A model generated the notes under the pieces. That model was not told the origin of the DNA. It was given only the letters and a program-made list of their open reading frames with translations, and made no database searches. Both the position numbers and the translations under genes were made by a program. From assembly GCF_001646665.1 (NCBI RefSeq), contig NZ_LWBU01000115.1, positions 18,780-82,779 of the forward strand: DNA of 64,000 nucleotides. Reading direction: 5' to 3'. The stretch is from Streptomyces noursei (lineage in GTDB: Bacteria > Actinomycetota > Actinomycetes > Streptomycetales > Streptomycetaceae). Of this stretch, positions 26,867 through 36,329 are shown in pieces; positions within the stretch are counted from its first letter, which is position 1, and each line of letters begins with the position of its first letter.

Positions 26867-27972
26867 CGCGCCAGCCAGCCCGGCGCCGAGGCGGCCGGGC
26901 CGTGCAGCGCCGGGCCCTGCGTCATCTCCATGGCGAAGTCGTCCGCCAGCTCCAGGACCGTGGGCCGCCCTTCCAGCTCGGCCAGCCAGGCCGGCGGGAG
27001 GGCGGTCTCGCCGTGCAGGGCGCCGAGCAGCGCACCGGTGAGGGCCCCGGTGGTCTCCGACGGGCCGTCGTGGTTCACGGCCAGGCGCAGCCCGTGCCGC
27101 ACGTCCTCACCGACGAGCGTGCAGTAAACCGCGATGGCCAGGGCGTCCTCGGCGTGTTCGCCGTCGGTGTCACCGAGCGAGGCGATCCTCGCGGGGCTCG
27201 GGATGCCCTGGCGGACGGCGCCGAGAGCGTGCTTCAGCGCCTCGCTGACCGGCTCGTGCCCGGGGCGGGTCGCCAGCTGGGCGAGCGCCCGCTGCACCGA
27301 GCCGTCGACGGACTCGCCGCGCGCCAGGCCGTGGACCACCACGGCGAAGGCACCGGCCGACAGATAGGCGGTGGGGTGGCCGTGCGTCTGCACCGCGCAC
27401 TCCACGGCCAGTTGGCACACCAGCTGCGGCTCCCAGCCGACGAGCAGCCCGAACGGGGCGGACCGCACCAGGGCGCCGGCGTCCCGGGCGGTCGGGTTCT
27501 TCGGCCGGTCGACGGTGCCGAGCGTCTCGTCGCCGAGGCCGGTGAGGGTGGCGCGCGCGGGGTCGCGGCGGGCGTACAGCCACTCCTCGCAGGCCAGCCA
27601 GCCGTTGTCCTTGCGGCGCTCGTCCGGTCCCCAGTCGCGCTGGGTGGCGGCCCACCGCAGATGGGCCCGGTGCACGTCGGTGGGCGGGTGCCAGGCGCCG
27701 GTGTCGCGGCGCACCTGGGCGCGTATCAGCCCGTCGACGGTGAACAGCGACAGCTGGGTCGCCGACGTCACGGCACCGCGCCGCCCGTACGCGGGGGCCA
27801 GGTCGGCGAGCCCGTCGGGCCCGTGCGCCGCCCGGATCGCCTCCACCGACAGCCCCGACACCCCCGCCCCGAGGGCGTCCCCGATGGCGGCGCCCAGCAG
27901 GCAGCCCCGCACCCGGGCGCGGAAGTCCTGCTGCTCGGCGCGCCCCCAGACAGCCGCGGCTGCTGCACCCAC
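26851..27972 (-). CDS. ADP-ribosylglycohydrolase-family protein lacking metal-ligand aspartates
   Basis: 373 residues from GTG 27972, which has GGGAGG eight bases upstream; GTG 28017 is an alternative. The fold is clear: RGCLLGAAIGDALG (22-35), SLFTVDGLIRA, GLRLAVNHDG (294-303). ADP-ribosylglycohydrolases normally bind two Mg2+ through a T/S-D-D motif and a D-x-D-[ST] motif near the C-terminus. Here the first reads T69-S70-A71-T72 and the second G303-P304-S305-E306-T307, so three or four ligands are replaced. I infer a catalytically inactive homologue that may bind ADP-ribose or an ADP-ribosylated partner. It lies 102 bases downstream of a STAND/TPR ATPase on the same strand and could be in its operon. 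Confidence 0.85.
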   Translation of the reverse strand: MGAAAAAVWGRAEQQDFRARVRGCLLGAAIGDALGAGVSGLSVEAIRAAHGPDGLADLAPAYGRRGAVTSATQLSLFTVDGLIRAQVRRDTGAWHPPTDVHRAHLRWAATQRDWGPDERRKDNGWLACEEWLYARRDPARATLTGLGDETLGTVDRPKNPTARDAGALVRSAPFGLLVGWEPQLVCQLAVECAVQTHGHPTAYLSAGAFAVVVHGLARGESVDGSVQRALAQLATRPGHEPVSEALKHALGAVRQGIPSPARIASLGDTDGEHAEDALAIAVYCTLVGEDVRHGLRLAVNHDGPSETTGALTGALLGALHGETALPPAWLAELEGRPTVLELADDFAMEMTQGPALHGPAASAPGWLARYPRG

Positions 27973-28074
27973 CTCGCGTCCCTCCCGTCGCCCGTCGTCA
28001 CGTCCGGCGCGCAGCACTGTAATCGAAGGAACAGGGGCGCTCCCGGCCCGGAGTGTTATGGGTGCGGACGCCCG

Positions 28075-30504
28075 TCAGGTGTGGTTTTGCTCGCTGTTCG
28101 GCTCCGGTTCCTGGTTGCTCCCGGCGATGCGGTCGCGCTGCGCGGCGGCCCACGCGTACCCCGGGTCGAGGGCCAGCGCCCGGTCGAGATCGGCCATCGC
28201 CGCGCCCGTGTCGCCCAGCGCCTCGTGGGCGAGCGCACGGCTGCCGAGCGCCCAGGCGTACCCCGGGTCGAGGGCCAGGGCCGCGGTGTACGCGGCCACC
28301 GCGTCCGCGGGGCGCCCCGCCGCCCGCAGCGCCTCACCGCGCTCGCCGAGCACCCAGGGGTCGCCCGGGGCGACCGCCCGCGCGCGGTCCAGGTCGGCCA
28401 GCGCGCCGGTCGTGTCGCCGAGCGCCCTGCGCACCTGCGCCCTGCGCACCAGGCTCCACAGGTGGTCCGGGTCCATGCCCAGTGCCAGGTCCAGGTCGGC
28501 CAGCGCCTCGGCCGGCCGGCCCAGGGCGTGCTTGACCTGGGCGCGGCTCGCCCGGGGCCACACCCATGCCGGGTCCAGTCCGACCACCCGGTCCAGGTCC
28601 GCGAGGGCCTCGGCGTACCGGCCCGCCCGGCGGTGGGTCTCGCCCCGGTGGGCGAGGGGCCGCGCCTTGCGCGTGGCCAGGCCGACGGCCCGGTCGTGGT
28701 CGGCCAGCGCCGCGTCGAGGTCACCGCGCGCCCGGTGGGCCAGGGCCCGCCCGGTGTACGCCCGGGGGCTCGGCCCGAGCGCGAGCGCCCGGTCGAAGTC
28801 GGCGAGCGAGTCCTCGTACCGTCCCGCGTCGTACAGCGCCCGGCCCCGTGCGGCCAGGGCGTGCGCCCGGTCGTCGGGGCCGACCCGCGCCACCAGCAGG
28901 TCCAGGACGCCGACGACCGACCGGGCCGGGTCGTCCAGCGCCTCCAGGCAGGCGGCGCCGAGCCGGCGCAGGGGCAGGTCGTCGGTGTCCTCGCCCGCCT
29001 CGGTCACTGCCCGCGCCCAGCGGCGGGCCTGGACCGCGCCCTCGGTGCACGCCCCGATCCCGTCGCGCAGCGCGTCCTCGACCGCCGTCGCGGGTGCGGC
29101 GCACAGCCGGTGGTACAGCTCCTCCAGCCGCAGCGCGCGCAGGTTCTCGTGCTCCCACAGCTCGTGGGGGGAGACGTCCGGCCCGGCGTCGGCCGCCCAC
29201 GCCGCGCAGGCGTCGGCCAGCCGGGTGTGGGCCTCGCGCCAGCGCTGCGGGGAGCCGGTCCGCTGGAGGCGCAGCATCGGGGCGCGCACGACGTCGTGGT
29301 ACCGGGCGTGGTCGTCGCGCTCGCCGACGAACGGCAGGGTGCGCAGCCACCCGTACAGCTCGGCCGCGTCCGTCCCGTCCCCGACGGCCGCCGCGAACAC
29401 GTCCTGGTTCAGGCGGCGCGGCAGCGCGCAGGCGAGCGCGGCGGCCCGGCGGGCGGGGTCGTCCTCCCACTTCAGGAACCGGTCCACGGCGGTGGCGCCG
29501 GCCGTGTTCGGCTCGCCGGGGTGCCGGGCCAGGGTGGAGACCAGCACGGGGAGCCCGCCGGACAGCCGCAGCACGTCCTGGACGACCGGCTCGTCGACGA
29601 CGCCCCGCGCCGTCAGCAGGTGCCGTGTCTCGGGCTCGGTGAACGGCTCCAGCGGCAGGTCCGCGACGGCGTGGGACCACTCCGACCAGCAGGCCGGGTC
29701 CAGCCGGTCGCGCCCGGCCAGGGTGAGGACGACGTTCCCGGGCAGGGGCCCGTACCGCTCGCCCGCCAGCAGGTCGCACAGCCAGGTGCCGAGGACCGGT
29801 CCGGTGCGCTCGAAGGTGTCGAGGAAGAGGGCGACCCACGGGACGTCCTTGGCCACCCGGTCCAGTTCGGCGACGAACAGCGGGCCGAGGACCGGCACGG
29901 GGTCGAGGGCGAGCCGGGCGTCGTCGCCGCGCGCGCGGCCCCGGGGGCCGAGCGTCGCCCGGAGCCGGTCGGCGCCCCGGGCGACGAGCGCCGGGTCCAC
30001 CCCGCCCGCGAAGGCGCCGACGACCGGCAGCATGCCCGCGCCGATCAGCCCGGCCTGCGCGGCCGCCAGGCTGCCGGGCGACGGGGCGGGTGCGCCGGGC
30101 GGGCCGTCCGCCGGGCCGGCCTGGGCGGCCGCCTCGGCCTCGTGGCGGAAGCGGTGGTAGGCGGCGAGCTGACGGTCCAGCGCCTTGAGGGGGTGCCCCT
30201 GCCGGTCCAGGCAGCCGCTGATCGCGGCCATCGCGGCGGGCACGTCGTGCGCGGTCTCGTCGACGTACGCGGTCAGCGCGCCGTGCTCGCGCGCGGTCTC
30301 CTCCAGTCGCCGGACCAGCGTGGTCTTGCCGACGCCCGCCATGCCGCGCACGTGAAAGACGAACCGGTGGCGGAGATCCTCCGGGGGGAGCGCGAAGTTC
30401 TCGGCGAACACGGACAGTTCGCGCCGCCGGCCGACGAATCCGTCCTGCTGGTGCTGTTGGAGGAGCTGCGCCATCGACGGTCTGGATCTGGAGGTCCTCG
30501 CCAT
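28075..30504 (-). CDS. STAND-type ATPase with C-terminal TPR repeats
   Basis: 809 residues. ATG 30504 has GGGAG nine bases upstream. Walker A GMAGVGKTTLV lies at about 54-64, after the VGRRREL motif typical of STAND/NB-ARC ATPases; a Walker B-like VPWVALFLDTFE occurs near 225. The last ~250 residues are about eight TPR units of 34 residues with very regular ALALDPGYAWALG/RALAHEALGD patterns, expected to form a protein-binding superhelix. The N-terminus has no separate effector, unlike defence or SARP proteins of this class. Role unknown: signalling hub, regulator or defence factor are all possible. The ADP-ribosylglycohydrolase homologue follows on the same strand, and the upstream gene (fbiC) ends 19 bases before this start. 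Confidence 0.85.
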   Translation of the reverse strand: MARTSRSRPSMAQLLQQHQQDGFVGRRRELSVFAENFALPPEDLRHRFVFHVRGMAGVGKTTLVRRLEETAREHGALTAYVDETAHDVPAAMAAISGCLDRQGHPLKALDRQLAAYHRFRHEAEAAAQAGPADGPPGAPAPSPGSLAAAQAGLIGAGMLPVVGAFAGGVDPALVARGADRLRATLGPRGRARGDDARLALDPVPVLGPLFVAELDRVAKDVPWVALFLDTFERTGPVLGTWLCDLLAGERYGPLPGNVVLTLAGRDRLDPACWSEWSHAVADLPLEPFTEPETRHLLTARGVVDEPVVQDVLRLSGGLPVLVSTLARHPGEPNTAGATAVDRFLKWEDDPARRAAALACALPRRLNQDVFAAAVGDGTDAAELYGWLRTLPFVGERDDHARYHDVVRAPMLRLQRTGSPQRWREAHTRLADACAAWAADAGPDVSPHELWEHENLRALRLEELYHRLCAAPATAVEDALRDGIGACTEGAVQARRWARAVTEAGEDTDDLPLRRLGAACLEALDDPARSVVGVLDLLVARVGPDDRAHALAARGRALYDAGRYEDSLADFDRALALGPSPRAYTGRALAHRARGDLDAALADHDRAVGLATRKARPLAHRGETHRRAGRYAEALADLDRVVGLDPAWVWPRASRAQVKHALGRPAEALADLDLALGMDPDHLWSLVRRAQVRRALGDTTGALADLDRARAVAPGDPWVLGERGEALRAAGRPADAVAAYTAALALDPGYAWALGSRALAHEALGDTGAAMADLDRALALDPGYAWAAAQRDRIAGSNQEPEPNSEQNHT

Positions 30505-30523
30505 GCGGTCAGTCTCCCAAACC

Positions 30524-33103
30524 TCACTCCAGTACGGGCAGCAGTTCCGGGAGGTGCCCGTCGGACCGTGCCGCCGTCCGGCGCCGCTCCTCGGGGACCT
30601 CGCCGTACAGGGTGGTGCGGGGGCGGGCCGGACGGCCGGCGGACCGGGCGATGCCGACGAGGTCCTCGATCGAGCGGTACGAGCCGTAACCGGAGCCCGC
30701 CATGCGGGAGATGGTCTCCTCCATGAGGGTGCCGCCCAGGTCGTTCGCGCCGGAGCGGAGCATCTCGGCCGCTCCCTCGGCGCCCAGCTTCACCCAGCTG
30801 GTCTGGATGTTGGGGATGTGCGGGTGCAGCAGGACCCGGGCCATGGCCGTGACCGCCCGGTTGTCGCGGGTGGTCGGGCCGGGGCGGGCGATGCCGGCGA
30901 GGTAGACGGGGGCGTTGGTGTGGATGAAGGGCAGGGTGACGAACTCGGTGAACCCGCCGGTCTCCTGCTGGATGCGGGCGAGGGTGCGGAGGTGGCCGAG
31001 CCAGTGGCGGGGCTGGTCGACGTGGCCGTACATCATCGTCGAGGAGGAGCGGATGCCGAGCTCGTGCGCGGTGCTCACCACCTCGATCCAGGTGGCGGCC
31101 GGCAGCTTCCCCTTGGTGAGGACCCAGCGGACCTCGTCGTCGAGGATCTCGGCGGCGGTGCCGGGGATGGAGTCCAGTCCGGCGTCCTTGGCGGCCGTCA
31201 GCCACTCGCGGATCGACAGGCCGGTGCGGGTGGCGCCGTTGACGACCTCCATCGGCGAGAAGGCGTGGACGTGCATGCCGGGGACGCGGGCCTTCACGGC
31301 ACGGGCGATGTCGAAGTACGCGGTGCCGGGCAGGTCGGGGTGGATGCCGCCCTGCATGCACACCTCGACCGCGCCGACGTCCCACGCCTGCTGGGCACGG
31401 TCGGCGACCTGGTCCAGGGACAGGGTGTACGCGTCGGCGTCGGTGCGGCGCTGGGCGAAGGCGCAGAACCGGCAGCCGGTGTAGCAGACGTTGGTGAAGT
31501 TGATGTTGCGGGTGACGACGTACGTGACGTCGTCGCCGACCGTGTCGCGGCGGATGTCGTCGGCGACCCCGCACAGCGCGTCCAGCGCCGGGCCGTCCGC
31601 GTGCAGCAGGGCGAGGGCCTGGTCGTCGGTGAGCCGCGTCGGGTCGTCGGCGGCGACGCCGAGCGCTTCGCGTACGTCGGTGTCGATGCGCTGCGGCACC
31701 ATGCCGGGTGCGGCGGCCTCCCGCAGCGCCTCCCAGTCGCCGTACACCTCGTCGAAGTCGTCGCGCCGGTCGGTGGTGCGCCCCGTGGTGTCGATGGTGC
31801 GGTGCAGGTCGGTCCGGCCGGCGGCGGTGAAGCCCTCGTCGGGCTCCTGCCACGGCAGGCCGCGCACCTCCGCGTCCGGGTTCGCGAGCCCCGTCTCCGG
31901 GTCGGCGAGGGCGCGGACGTGCGGCAGCAGGCGCGGGTCGAGCCACGGCTCGCCGCGCGTCACGAACTCGGGGTAGACGCAGAGCCGTTCCCGCAGCTCG
32001 AACCCGGCGGCGGCCGACCGCTCCGCCAGCGCCTCGATCGCCGGCCAGGGCCGCTCGGGGTTGACGTGGTCGATGGTGACGGGCGACACCCCGCCCCAGT
32101 CGTCGATCCCGGCGGCGATCAGCCGCCCGTACTCCCCGTCCACCAGGTTCGGCGGGGCCTGGAGGCACGCGGAGGGGCCCATGATGTGCCGGGCGACGGC
32201 CACGGTGGCGACCAGGTCGTCCAGGTCGGCGTCCGGCATGCCGCGCATCGCCGTGTCCGGCTTGGCGCGGAAGTTCTGGATGATCAGCTCCTGGACGCCG
32301 TGGTACGCCCGCGCCACCCGGCGCAGCGCGAACAGCGACTCCGCCCGCTCCTCGTACGTCTCGCCGATCCCGATCAGCAACCCGCTGGTGAACGGCACCG
32401 ACGAACGGCCGGCGTCCTCCAGCACCCGCAGCCGCACGGCCGGTTCCTTGTCGGGCGAGCCGTAGTGGGGGCCGCCGGGCTCGGACCACAGGCGGGTCGC
32501 CGTCGTCTCCAGCATCATGCCCATGGACGGCGCCACGGGCTTGAGCCGCTGGAAGTCGGTCCACGACAGCACGCCCGGGTTGAGGTGGGGCAGCAGCCCC
32601 GTCTCCTCCAGGATGCGGATCGCCATGGCGCGCACGTACGCGAGGGTGTCGTCGTACCCGTGCGCGTCCAGCCACTCCCGCGCCTCGGGCCAGCGGTCCT
32701 CGGGCTTGTCGCCCAGGGTGATCAGGGCTTCCTTGCAGCCCAGTGCGGCGCCCCGGCGGGCGACGTCCAGCACCTCGTCGGGCGACATGAACATCCCGTG
32801 CCCGGCGCGCCGCAGCTTGCCGGGGACGGTCACGAACGTGCAGTAGTGGCAGGTGTCGCGGCACAGCCGGGTGAGCGGGACGAACACGCTCTTGGAGTAC
32901 GTGATGACCCCGGGCCGCCCGGCCGCCGCCAGCCCCGCGTCCCGCACCCGCCCGGCCGACGCGGCCAGGTCCTCCAGGTCGGCACCCCGCGCCCGGAGCA
33001 GGACGGCGGCCTCGGTGACGTCCAGCGCCACACCGTCCCTGGCCCGCTTCAGGGCACGTCGCATGGCATTGGCGGTGGGGCGTCCGGGCTGGTCGTCGGT
33101 CAT
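30524..33103 (-). CDS. fbiC: FO synthase, bifunctional CofG/CofH (F420 biosynthesis)
   Basis: 859 residues. It makes 7,8-didemethyl-8-hydroxy-5-deazariboflavin, the chromophore of coenzyme F420, from tyrosine and 5-amino-6-ribitylamino-uracil. It fuses two radical SAM enzymes: the CofG-like half has the cluster motif C81-RDT-C85-HY-C88, and the CofH-like half has CYTGCRFC near residue 539. The start ATG 33103 is chosen because TATGCT at 33116-33111 lies seven bases upstream, as a -10 of a leaderless transcript; the ATG at 33115 would fall inside that box. The neighbouring F420-type oxidoreductase on the same strand, just upstream, fits an F420 function. Confidence 0.95.
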   Translation of the reverse strand: MTDDQPGRPTANAMRRALKRARDGVALDVTEAAVLLRARGADLEDLAASAGRVRDAGLAAAGRPGVITYSKSVFVPLTRLCRDTCHYCTFVTVPGKLRRAGHGMFMSPDEVLDVARRGAALGCKEALITLGDKPEDRWPEAREWLDAHGYDDTLAYVRAMAIRILEETGLLPHLNPGVLSWTDFQRLKPVAPSMGMMLETTATRLWSEPGGPHYGSPDKEPAVRLRVLEDAGRSSVPFTSGLLIGIGETYEERAESLFALRRVARAYHGVQELIIQNFRAKPDTAMRGMPDADLDDLVATVAVARHIMGPSACLQAPPNLVDGEYGRLIAAGIDDWGGVSPVTIDHVNPERPWPAIEALAERSAAAGFELRERLCVYPEFVTRGEPWLDPRLLPHVRALADPETGLANPDAEVRGLPWQEPDEGFTAAGRTDLHRTIDTTGRTTDRRDDFDEVYGDWEALREAAAPGMVPQRIDTDVREALGVAADDPTRLTDDQALALLHADGPALDALCGVADDIRRDTVGDDVTYVVTRNINFTNVCYTGCRFCAFAQRRTDADAYTLSLDQVADRAQQAWDVGAVEVCMQGGIHPDLPGTAYFDIARAVKARVPGMHVHAFSPMEVVNGATRTGLSIREWLTAAKDAGLDSIPGTAAEILDDEVRWVLTKGKLPAATWIEVVSTAHELGIRSSSTMMYGHVDQPRHWLGHLRTLARIQQETGGFTEFVTLPFIHTNAPVYLAGIARPGPTTRDNRAVTAMARVLLHPHIPNIQTSWVKLGAEGAAEMLRSGANDLGGTLMEETISRMAGSGYGSYRSIEDLVGIARSAGRPARPRTTLYGEVPEERRRTAARSDGHLPELLPVLE

Positions 33104-33110
33104 GGACCCG

Positions 33111-33116
33111 AGCATA
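33111..33116 (-). promoter_or_regulatory. -10 box of a leaderless fbiC transcript
   Basis: TATGCT on the minus strand, ending seven bases before ATG 33103, so transcription should begin at or next to the start codon. No Shine-Dalgarno sequence is present, in agreement. Confidence 0.6.
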
Positions 33117-33130
33117 CGAGTGCGGGGTCC

Positions 33131-33958
33131 CTACACGTACCGCGCGTACTCGTCCAGCTTCCGCAGCACCTCCGTCTCGCCGGACGGCGGGAGTTGGACG
33201 ACGGTCTCCGTGATGCCGAGGCCGGCGAAGTGCGCGAGCTTGCCCTCCGAGGGGTGGACGGCGTACGGCACGACGTGGAGGGCGTCCGGGTCACGGCCCG
33301 CCTTCTCCCAGGTCTCCCGCAGCACCGGCAGCGTCTCGGTCAGGCCCCGGCCGCCGATGGGCAGCCAGCCGTCGGCGTACTCGGCGATGTGGGCGAAGAG
33401 CCGGGGCCCGGCCGCGCCGCCGATCAGCGTGCGGGGGGCGCCACCGGCCGGCTTGGGGTGCGCGAAGGAGGCGCGCACCGAGGCGGTCGTCCCCTCGTAC
33501 GCGGTGGGCCCGGCGGCCCACAGGGCGCGCATCAGCGCCATCCGGTCGCGGGTCCGTTCCCGGCGGGTGCGCCAGTCGACGCCGTGGTCCTCCGCCTCCT
33601 CCCGGTTCCAGCCGTGGCCGACGCCGAGGGTGAACCGGCCGCCCGAGAGGTGGTCGAGGGTGGCCACCTGCTTGGCCAGGTCGATCGGGTCGTGCTGGGC
33701 GACCAGCGTGATGCCGGTGCCGAGTTCCAGCCGCTCGGTGACGGCGGCGGCCTGGCCGAGCGCGACGAAGGGGTCGAGGGTGCGGCCGTACTCGGGCGGC
33801 AGGTCGCCGCCCGCCGGGTAGGGGCTGGTGCGTTCGACGGGGATGTGGGTGTGCTCCGGCAGGTACAGGCCCGCGAAGCCGCGCTGTTCGAGTTCACGCG
33901 CGAGCCGTACCGGGCTGATGGTCTGGTCCGTGAGGAAAATCGTCGTCGCGATGCGCAT
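33131..33958 (-). CDS. LLM-class F420-dependent oxidoreductase
   Basis: 275-residue TIM-barrel flavin/deazaflavin oxidoreductase of the luciferase-like superfamily. Motifs: LARELEQRGFAGLYLPEHTHIP near the start, LGTGITLVAQHDPIDLAKQVATLD in the middle, GGRFTLGVGHGWNREE, and a C-terminal PYAVHPSEGKLAHFAGLGI. The family variants with EH.. TH.. and GVGxGWNxEE motifs are usually F420-dependent, and this gene is immediately upstream of fbiC on the same strand. Substrate unknown. ATG 33958 lacks a ribosome-binding site and has TACGTT eight bases upstream, so translation is probably leaderless. Confidence 0.88.
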   Translation of the reverse strand: MRIATTIFLTDQTISPVRLARELEQRGFAGLYLPEHTHIPVERTSPYPAGGDLPPEYGRTLDPFVALGQAAAVTERLELGTGITLVAQHDPIDLAKQVATLDHLSGGRFTLGVGHGWNREEAEDHGVDWRTRRERTRDRMALMRALWAAGPTAYEGTTASVRASFAHPKPAGGAPRTLIGGAAGPRLFAHIAEYADGWLPIGGRGLTETLPVLRETWEKAGRDPDALHVVPYAVHPSEGKLAHFAGLGITETVVQLPPSGETEVLRKLDEYARYV

Positions 33959-34049
33959 GACGGCCCAACGTATGGCGTGCGGCGGCGAAATCCGAGACGG
34001 TCGCCCCGGGTTGGCGGGAAATTCACCGGCCGCGAGGAGGGTGGCACCC

Positions 34050-35507
34050 ATGATGGGCAGACGAGGATTCGTGACGGGCGCGGCGGGGGTCTTCACCGCG
34101 CGGGGCGTGAGCTTCGCCCCCGGCGAGACCGAGCAGGTGCTGCGCGGCACCCTGCCGCCCGGTTCCCCCGACTACGTGTACCTGCCGGTCGAGGTGCCGC
34201 GCGGGGTGCGGGAGATCCGGGTGTCGTACGCGTACGAGCGGCCGGCCGTGCCGCCGGGGACCCAGGGCAACGCCCTGGACATCGGCGTCTTCGACGAGCG
34301 GGGCACCGAACTCGGCGGGCGCGGCTTCCGGGGCTGGTCGGGCGGGGCCCGCACCGAGTTCTTCGTCCGTGCCGACGACGCCACGCCCGGCTACCTGCCG
34401 GGACCGGTCCGGGCGGGCACCTGGCACATCGTGCTGGGCCCGTACACCGTCGCCCCCGGCGGCCTGCCGTACACGGTGACGGTCCGTCTCGCGTACGGGC
34501 CGTCCGGCCCCGTGCGCACGCCCGTGTACCCACCGGACCGGGCCCGGGGCCGGGGCCGGGCCTGGTACCGGGGCGACTGCCACCTGCACTCGGTGCACTC
34601 CGACGGGCTGCGCACCCCCGCCGAGGTCGCGGCCGCCGCACGCGCCGCCGGGCTGGACTTCATCAACACCTCCGAGCACAACACGCACTCCGGGCACCGG
34701 GCGTGGGAGGGGCTGTGGGGCGACGACCTGCTGATCCTGACCGGTGAGGAGGTCACCACCCGCAGCGGCCACGTCGTCGCGGTCGGCACCGACCCGGGCA
34801 CGTTCGTCGACTGGCGCTACCGGGCGCGCGACAACCGCTTCGGGCGCTTCGCCCGCGAGATCCGCCGGGCCGGCGGCCTGGTCGTCCCGGCCCACCCGCA
34901 CGCCACGTGCGTGGGCTGCGCCTGGAAGTTCGGTTTCGGTGACGCGGACGCGGTGGAGGTGTGGAACGGCCCCTACACGCCCGACGACGAGGTGGCCCTG
35001 GCCGACTGGGACGGCACCCTGGCCGCAGGGCGCCGCTTCGTCCCGGCGGTGGGCGGCAGCGACGCGCACCGCGAGCCGCAGCGGGTGGGCGAGCCGCAGA
35101 CGGTCGTCCTCGCCGACGACCTGACCCGCGAGGCGGTCCTGGCGGGGCTGCGCGCGGGGCGGTCGTACGTCGCCGAGTCGGCCTCCGTGAGCCTCGCCCT
35201 GTCCGCGACGGGCGGCCGGGGCGTCCGGGCGGGCATCGGCGACCGGCTCCCCGTCCCGGCCGGCACGCCGGTGACCGTCCGCCTCGACGTGACGGGCGCC
35301 CCCGGCTGCACGGTCCGGTTCGTCACCGACCAGGGCACCTTGCACACGGTCGCCCTGCCCGCCTCCGGCACGGGCACGGTCACGTGGACGACGACGCCCG
35401 CGTACGCCGCCCACGTCCGTGCCGAGGTCCGCCACCCGGCCGCGGTGCCGGGCCTGCCGGGGGCGCTGGCGGCGTTCACGAACCCGGTGTTCCTGGGGGC
35501 CCCGTAG
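34050..35507 (+). CDS. PHP-domain metallohydrolase (CehA/McbA-like), exported
   Basis: 485 residues. ATG 34050 has GAGGAGGG eight bases upstream. The N-terminus MMGRRGFVTGAAGVFT is a short twin-arginine-like leader, so the enzyme may be exported. Residues about 30-165 form a beta-rich region with repeated Y/V strands; the PHP catalytic domain follows, with DCHLHSVHSDG near 175, SEHNTHSGH near 210 and GGSDAHREP near 340, all metal-binding motifs. CehA/McbA homologues hydrolyse carbaryl-type or phosphoester substrates; the native substrate in Streptomyces is unknown. Divergent from the F420 oxidoreductase (92 bases apart). Confidence 0.82.
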   Translation: MMGRRGFVTGAAGVFTARGVSFAPGETEQVLRGTLPPGSPDYVYLPVEVPRGVREIRVSYAYERPAVPPGTQGNALDIGVFDERGTELGGRGFRGWSGGARTEFFVRADDATPGYLPGPVRAGTWHIVLGPYTVAPGGLPYTVTVRLAYGPSGPVRTPVYPPDRARGRGRAWYRGDCHLHSVHSDGLRTPAEVAAAARAAGLDFINTSEHNTHSGHRAWEGLWGDDLLILTGEEVTTRSGHVVAVGTDPGTFVDWRYRARDNRFGRFAREIRRAGGLVVPAHPHATCVGCAWKFGFGDADAVEVWNGPYTPDDEVALADWDGTLAAGRRFVPAVGGSDAHREPQRVGEPQTVVLADDLTREAVLAGLRAGRSYVAESASVSLALSATGGRGVRAGIGDRLPVPAGTPVTVRLDVTGAPGCTVRFVTDQGTLHTVALPASGTGTVTWTTTPAYAAHVRAEVRHPAAVPGLPGALAAFTNPVFLGAP

Positions 35508-35514
35508 CGGCCCG

Positions 35515-35520
35515 TAGGCT
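35515..35520 (+). promoter_or_regulatory. -10 box of a leaderless IclR-regulator transcript
   Basis: TAGGCT, with seven bases to ATG 35528 and no Shine-Dalgarno sequence between. Confidence 0.55.
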
Positions 35521-35527
35521 CGTCCGC

Positions 35528-36292
35528 ATGAGCAGCACGACCCCCGGCCCCCGTTCCGTCGACCGTGCGCTGGACATCCTCGACGTGGTGGCCGACGCGG
35601 CCGGGCCCGTCGGGGCGCGGGCGCTGGCGCGACGGCTGGGGTGTTCGCCGTCGACCGTCTACCACCTGCTGGGGCCGCTGGTGGCGCGCGGGCACCTGGT
35701 GCGCGCGGAGGGCGGCGGGTACGCGCCGGGGCCCCGGGCCACCGCGCTGCACCGGGCGTTCCAGCGGCACGTGGGGGTCGCCCCGGGTGTGGGCGAGGTG
35801 CTGGCGCGGCTGCGGCGGGAGAGCGGGGCGGAGGCGTACTTCTCCGCGTACCGGGACGGGCGGATCACCGTGGTCGACAGCACGGCGCCCGTCACGGACA
35901 CGGCGCACCCCTTCGTACCGGGGCCCGACGTGCGGGCGCATGCCACCGCGCACGGCAAGGCGCTGCTGGCGCAGGTGCCGCGCGGGGTGCGGCGGCGGTA
36001 TCTGGACGAGCACGGGATGGCCCGGTTCACCGACCGGACGATCACGGCGGCGGAGCGGTTCGAGGCGGAGCTGGCGCGGGTGCGGGGGCAGGGGTTCGCC
36101 GTGTCGGTGGGGGAGGCGGACCCGGCGTACACCTGCCTGGCGATGGTGCTGCCCGGCGCCGGGGAGGTGCGGCACGCGCTGTCGGTGTCGTTGCCGACGG
36201 CGGAGTTCCGCCACCGGCACGGCCGGGTGCGGGCGGCGGTGGCCGGCTCGGTGCGGGCTTTTTCCGACGCTGCCGGAAACGCGGGCGCGTGA
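35528..36292 (+). CDS. IclR-family transcriptional regulator
   Basis: 254 residues. N-terminal winged helix-turn-helix (about 9-70: RSVDRALDILDVVADAAGPVGARALARRL, CSPSTVYHLLGPLVARGHLV, described as spans) and a C-terminal IclR ligand-binding domain with ITVVDSTAP, PDVRAHATAHGKALLAQVP and SVGEADPAYTCLAM, which correspond to the effector pocket. IclR proteins usually repress or activate catabolic genes in response to small acids. Its start follows a -10 box by seven bases, so it is likely leaderless. The next gene begins 37 bases downstream and could be its target. Confidence 0.9.
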   Translation: MSSTTPGPRSVDRALDILDVVADAAGPVGARALARRLGCSPSTVYHLLGPLVARGHLVRAEGGGYAPGPRATALHRAFQRHVGVAPGVGEVLARLRRESGAEAYFSAYRDGRITVVDSTAPVTDTAHPFVPGPDVRAHATAHGKALLAQVPRGVRRRYLDEHGMARFTDRTITAAERFEAELARVRGQGFAVSVGEADPAYTCLAMVLPGAGEVRHALSVSLPTAEFRHRHGRVRAAVAGSVRAFSDAAGNAGA

Positions 36293-36329
36293 GCTGGACG
36301 GCGGGCCGGGCGGGGAGCACCGTGACGGC

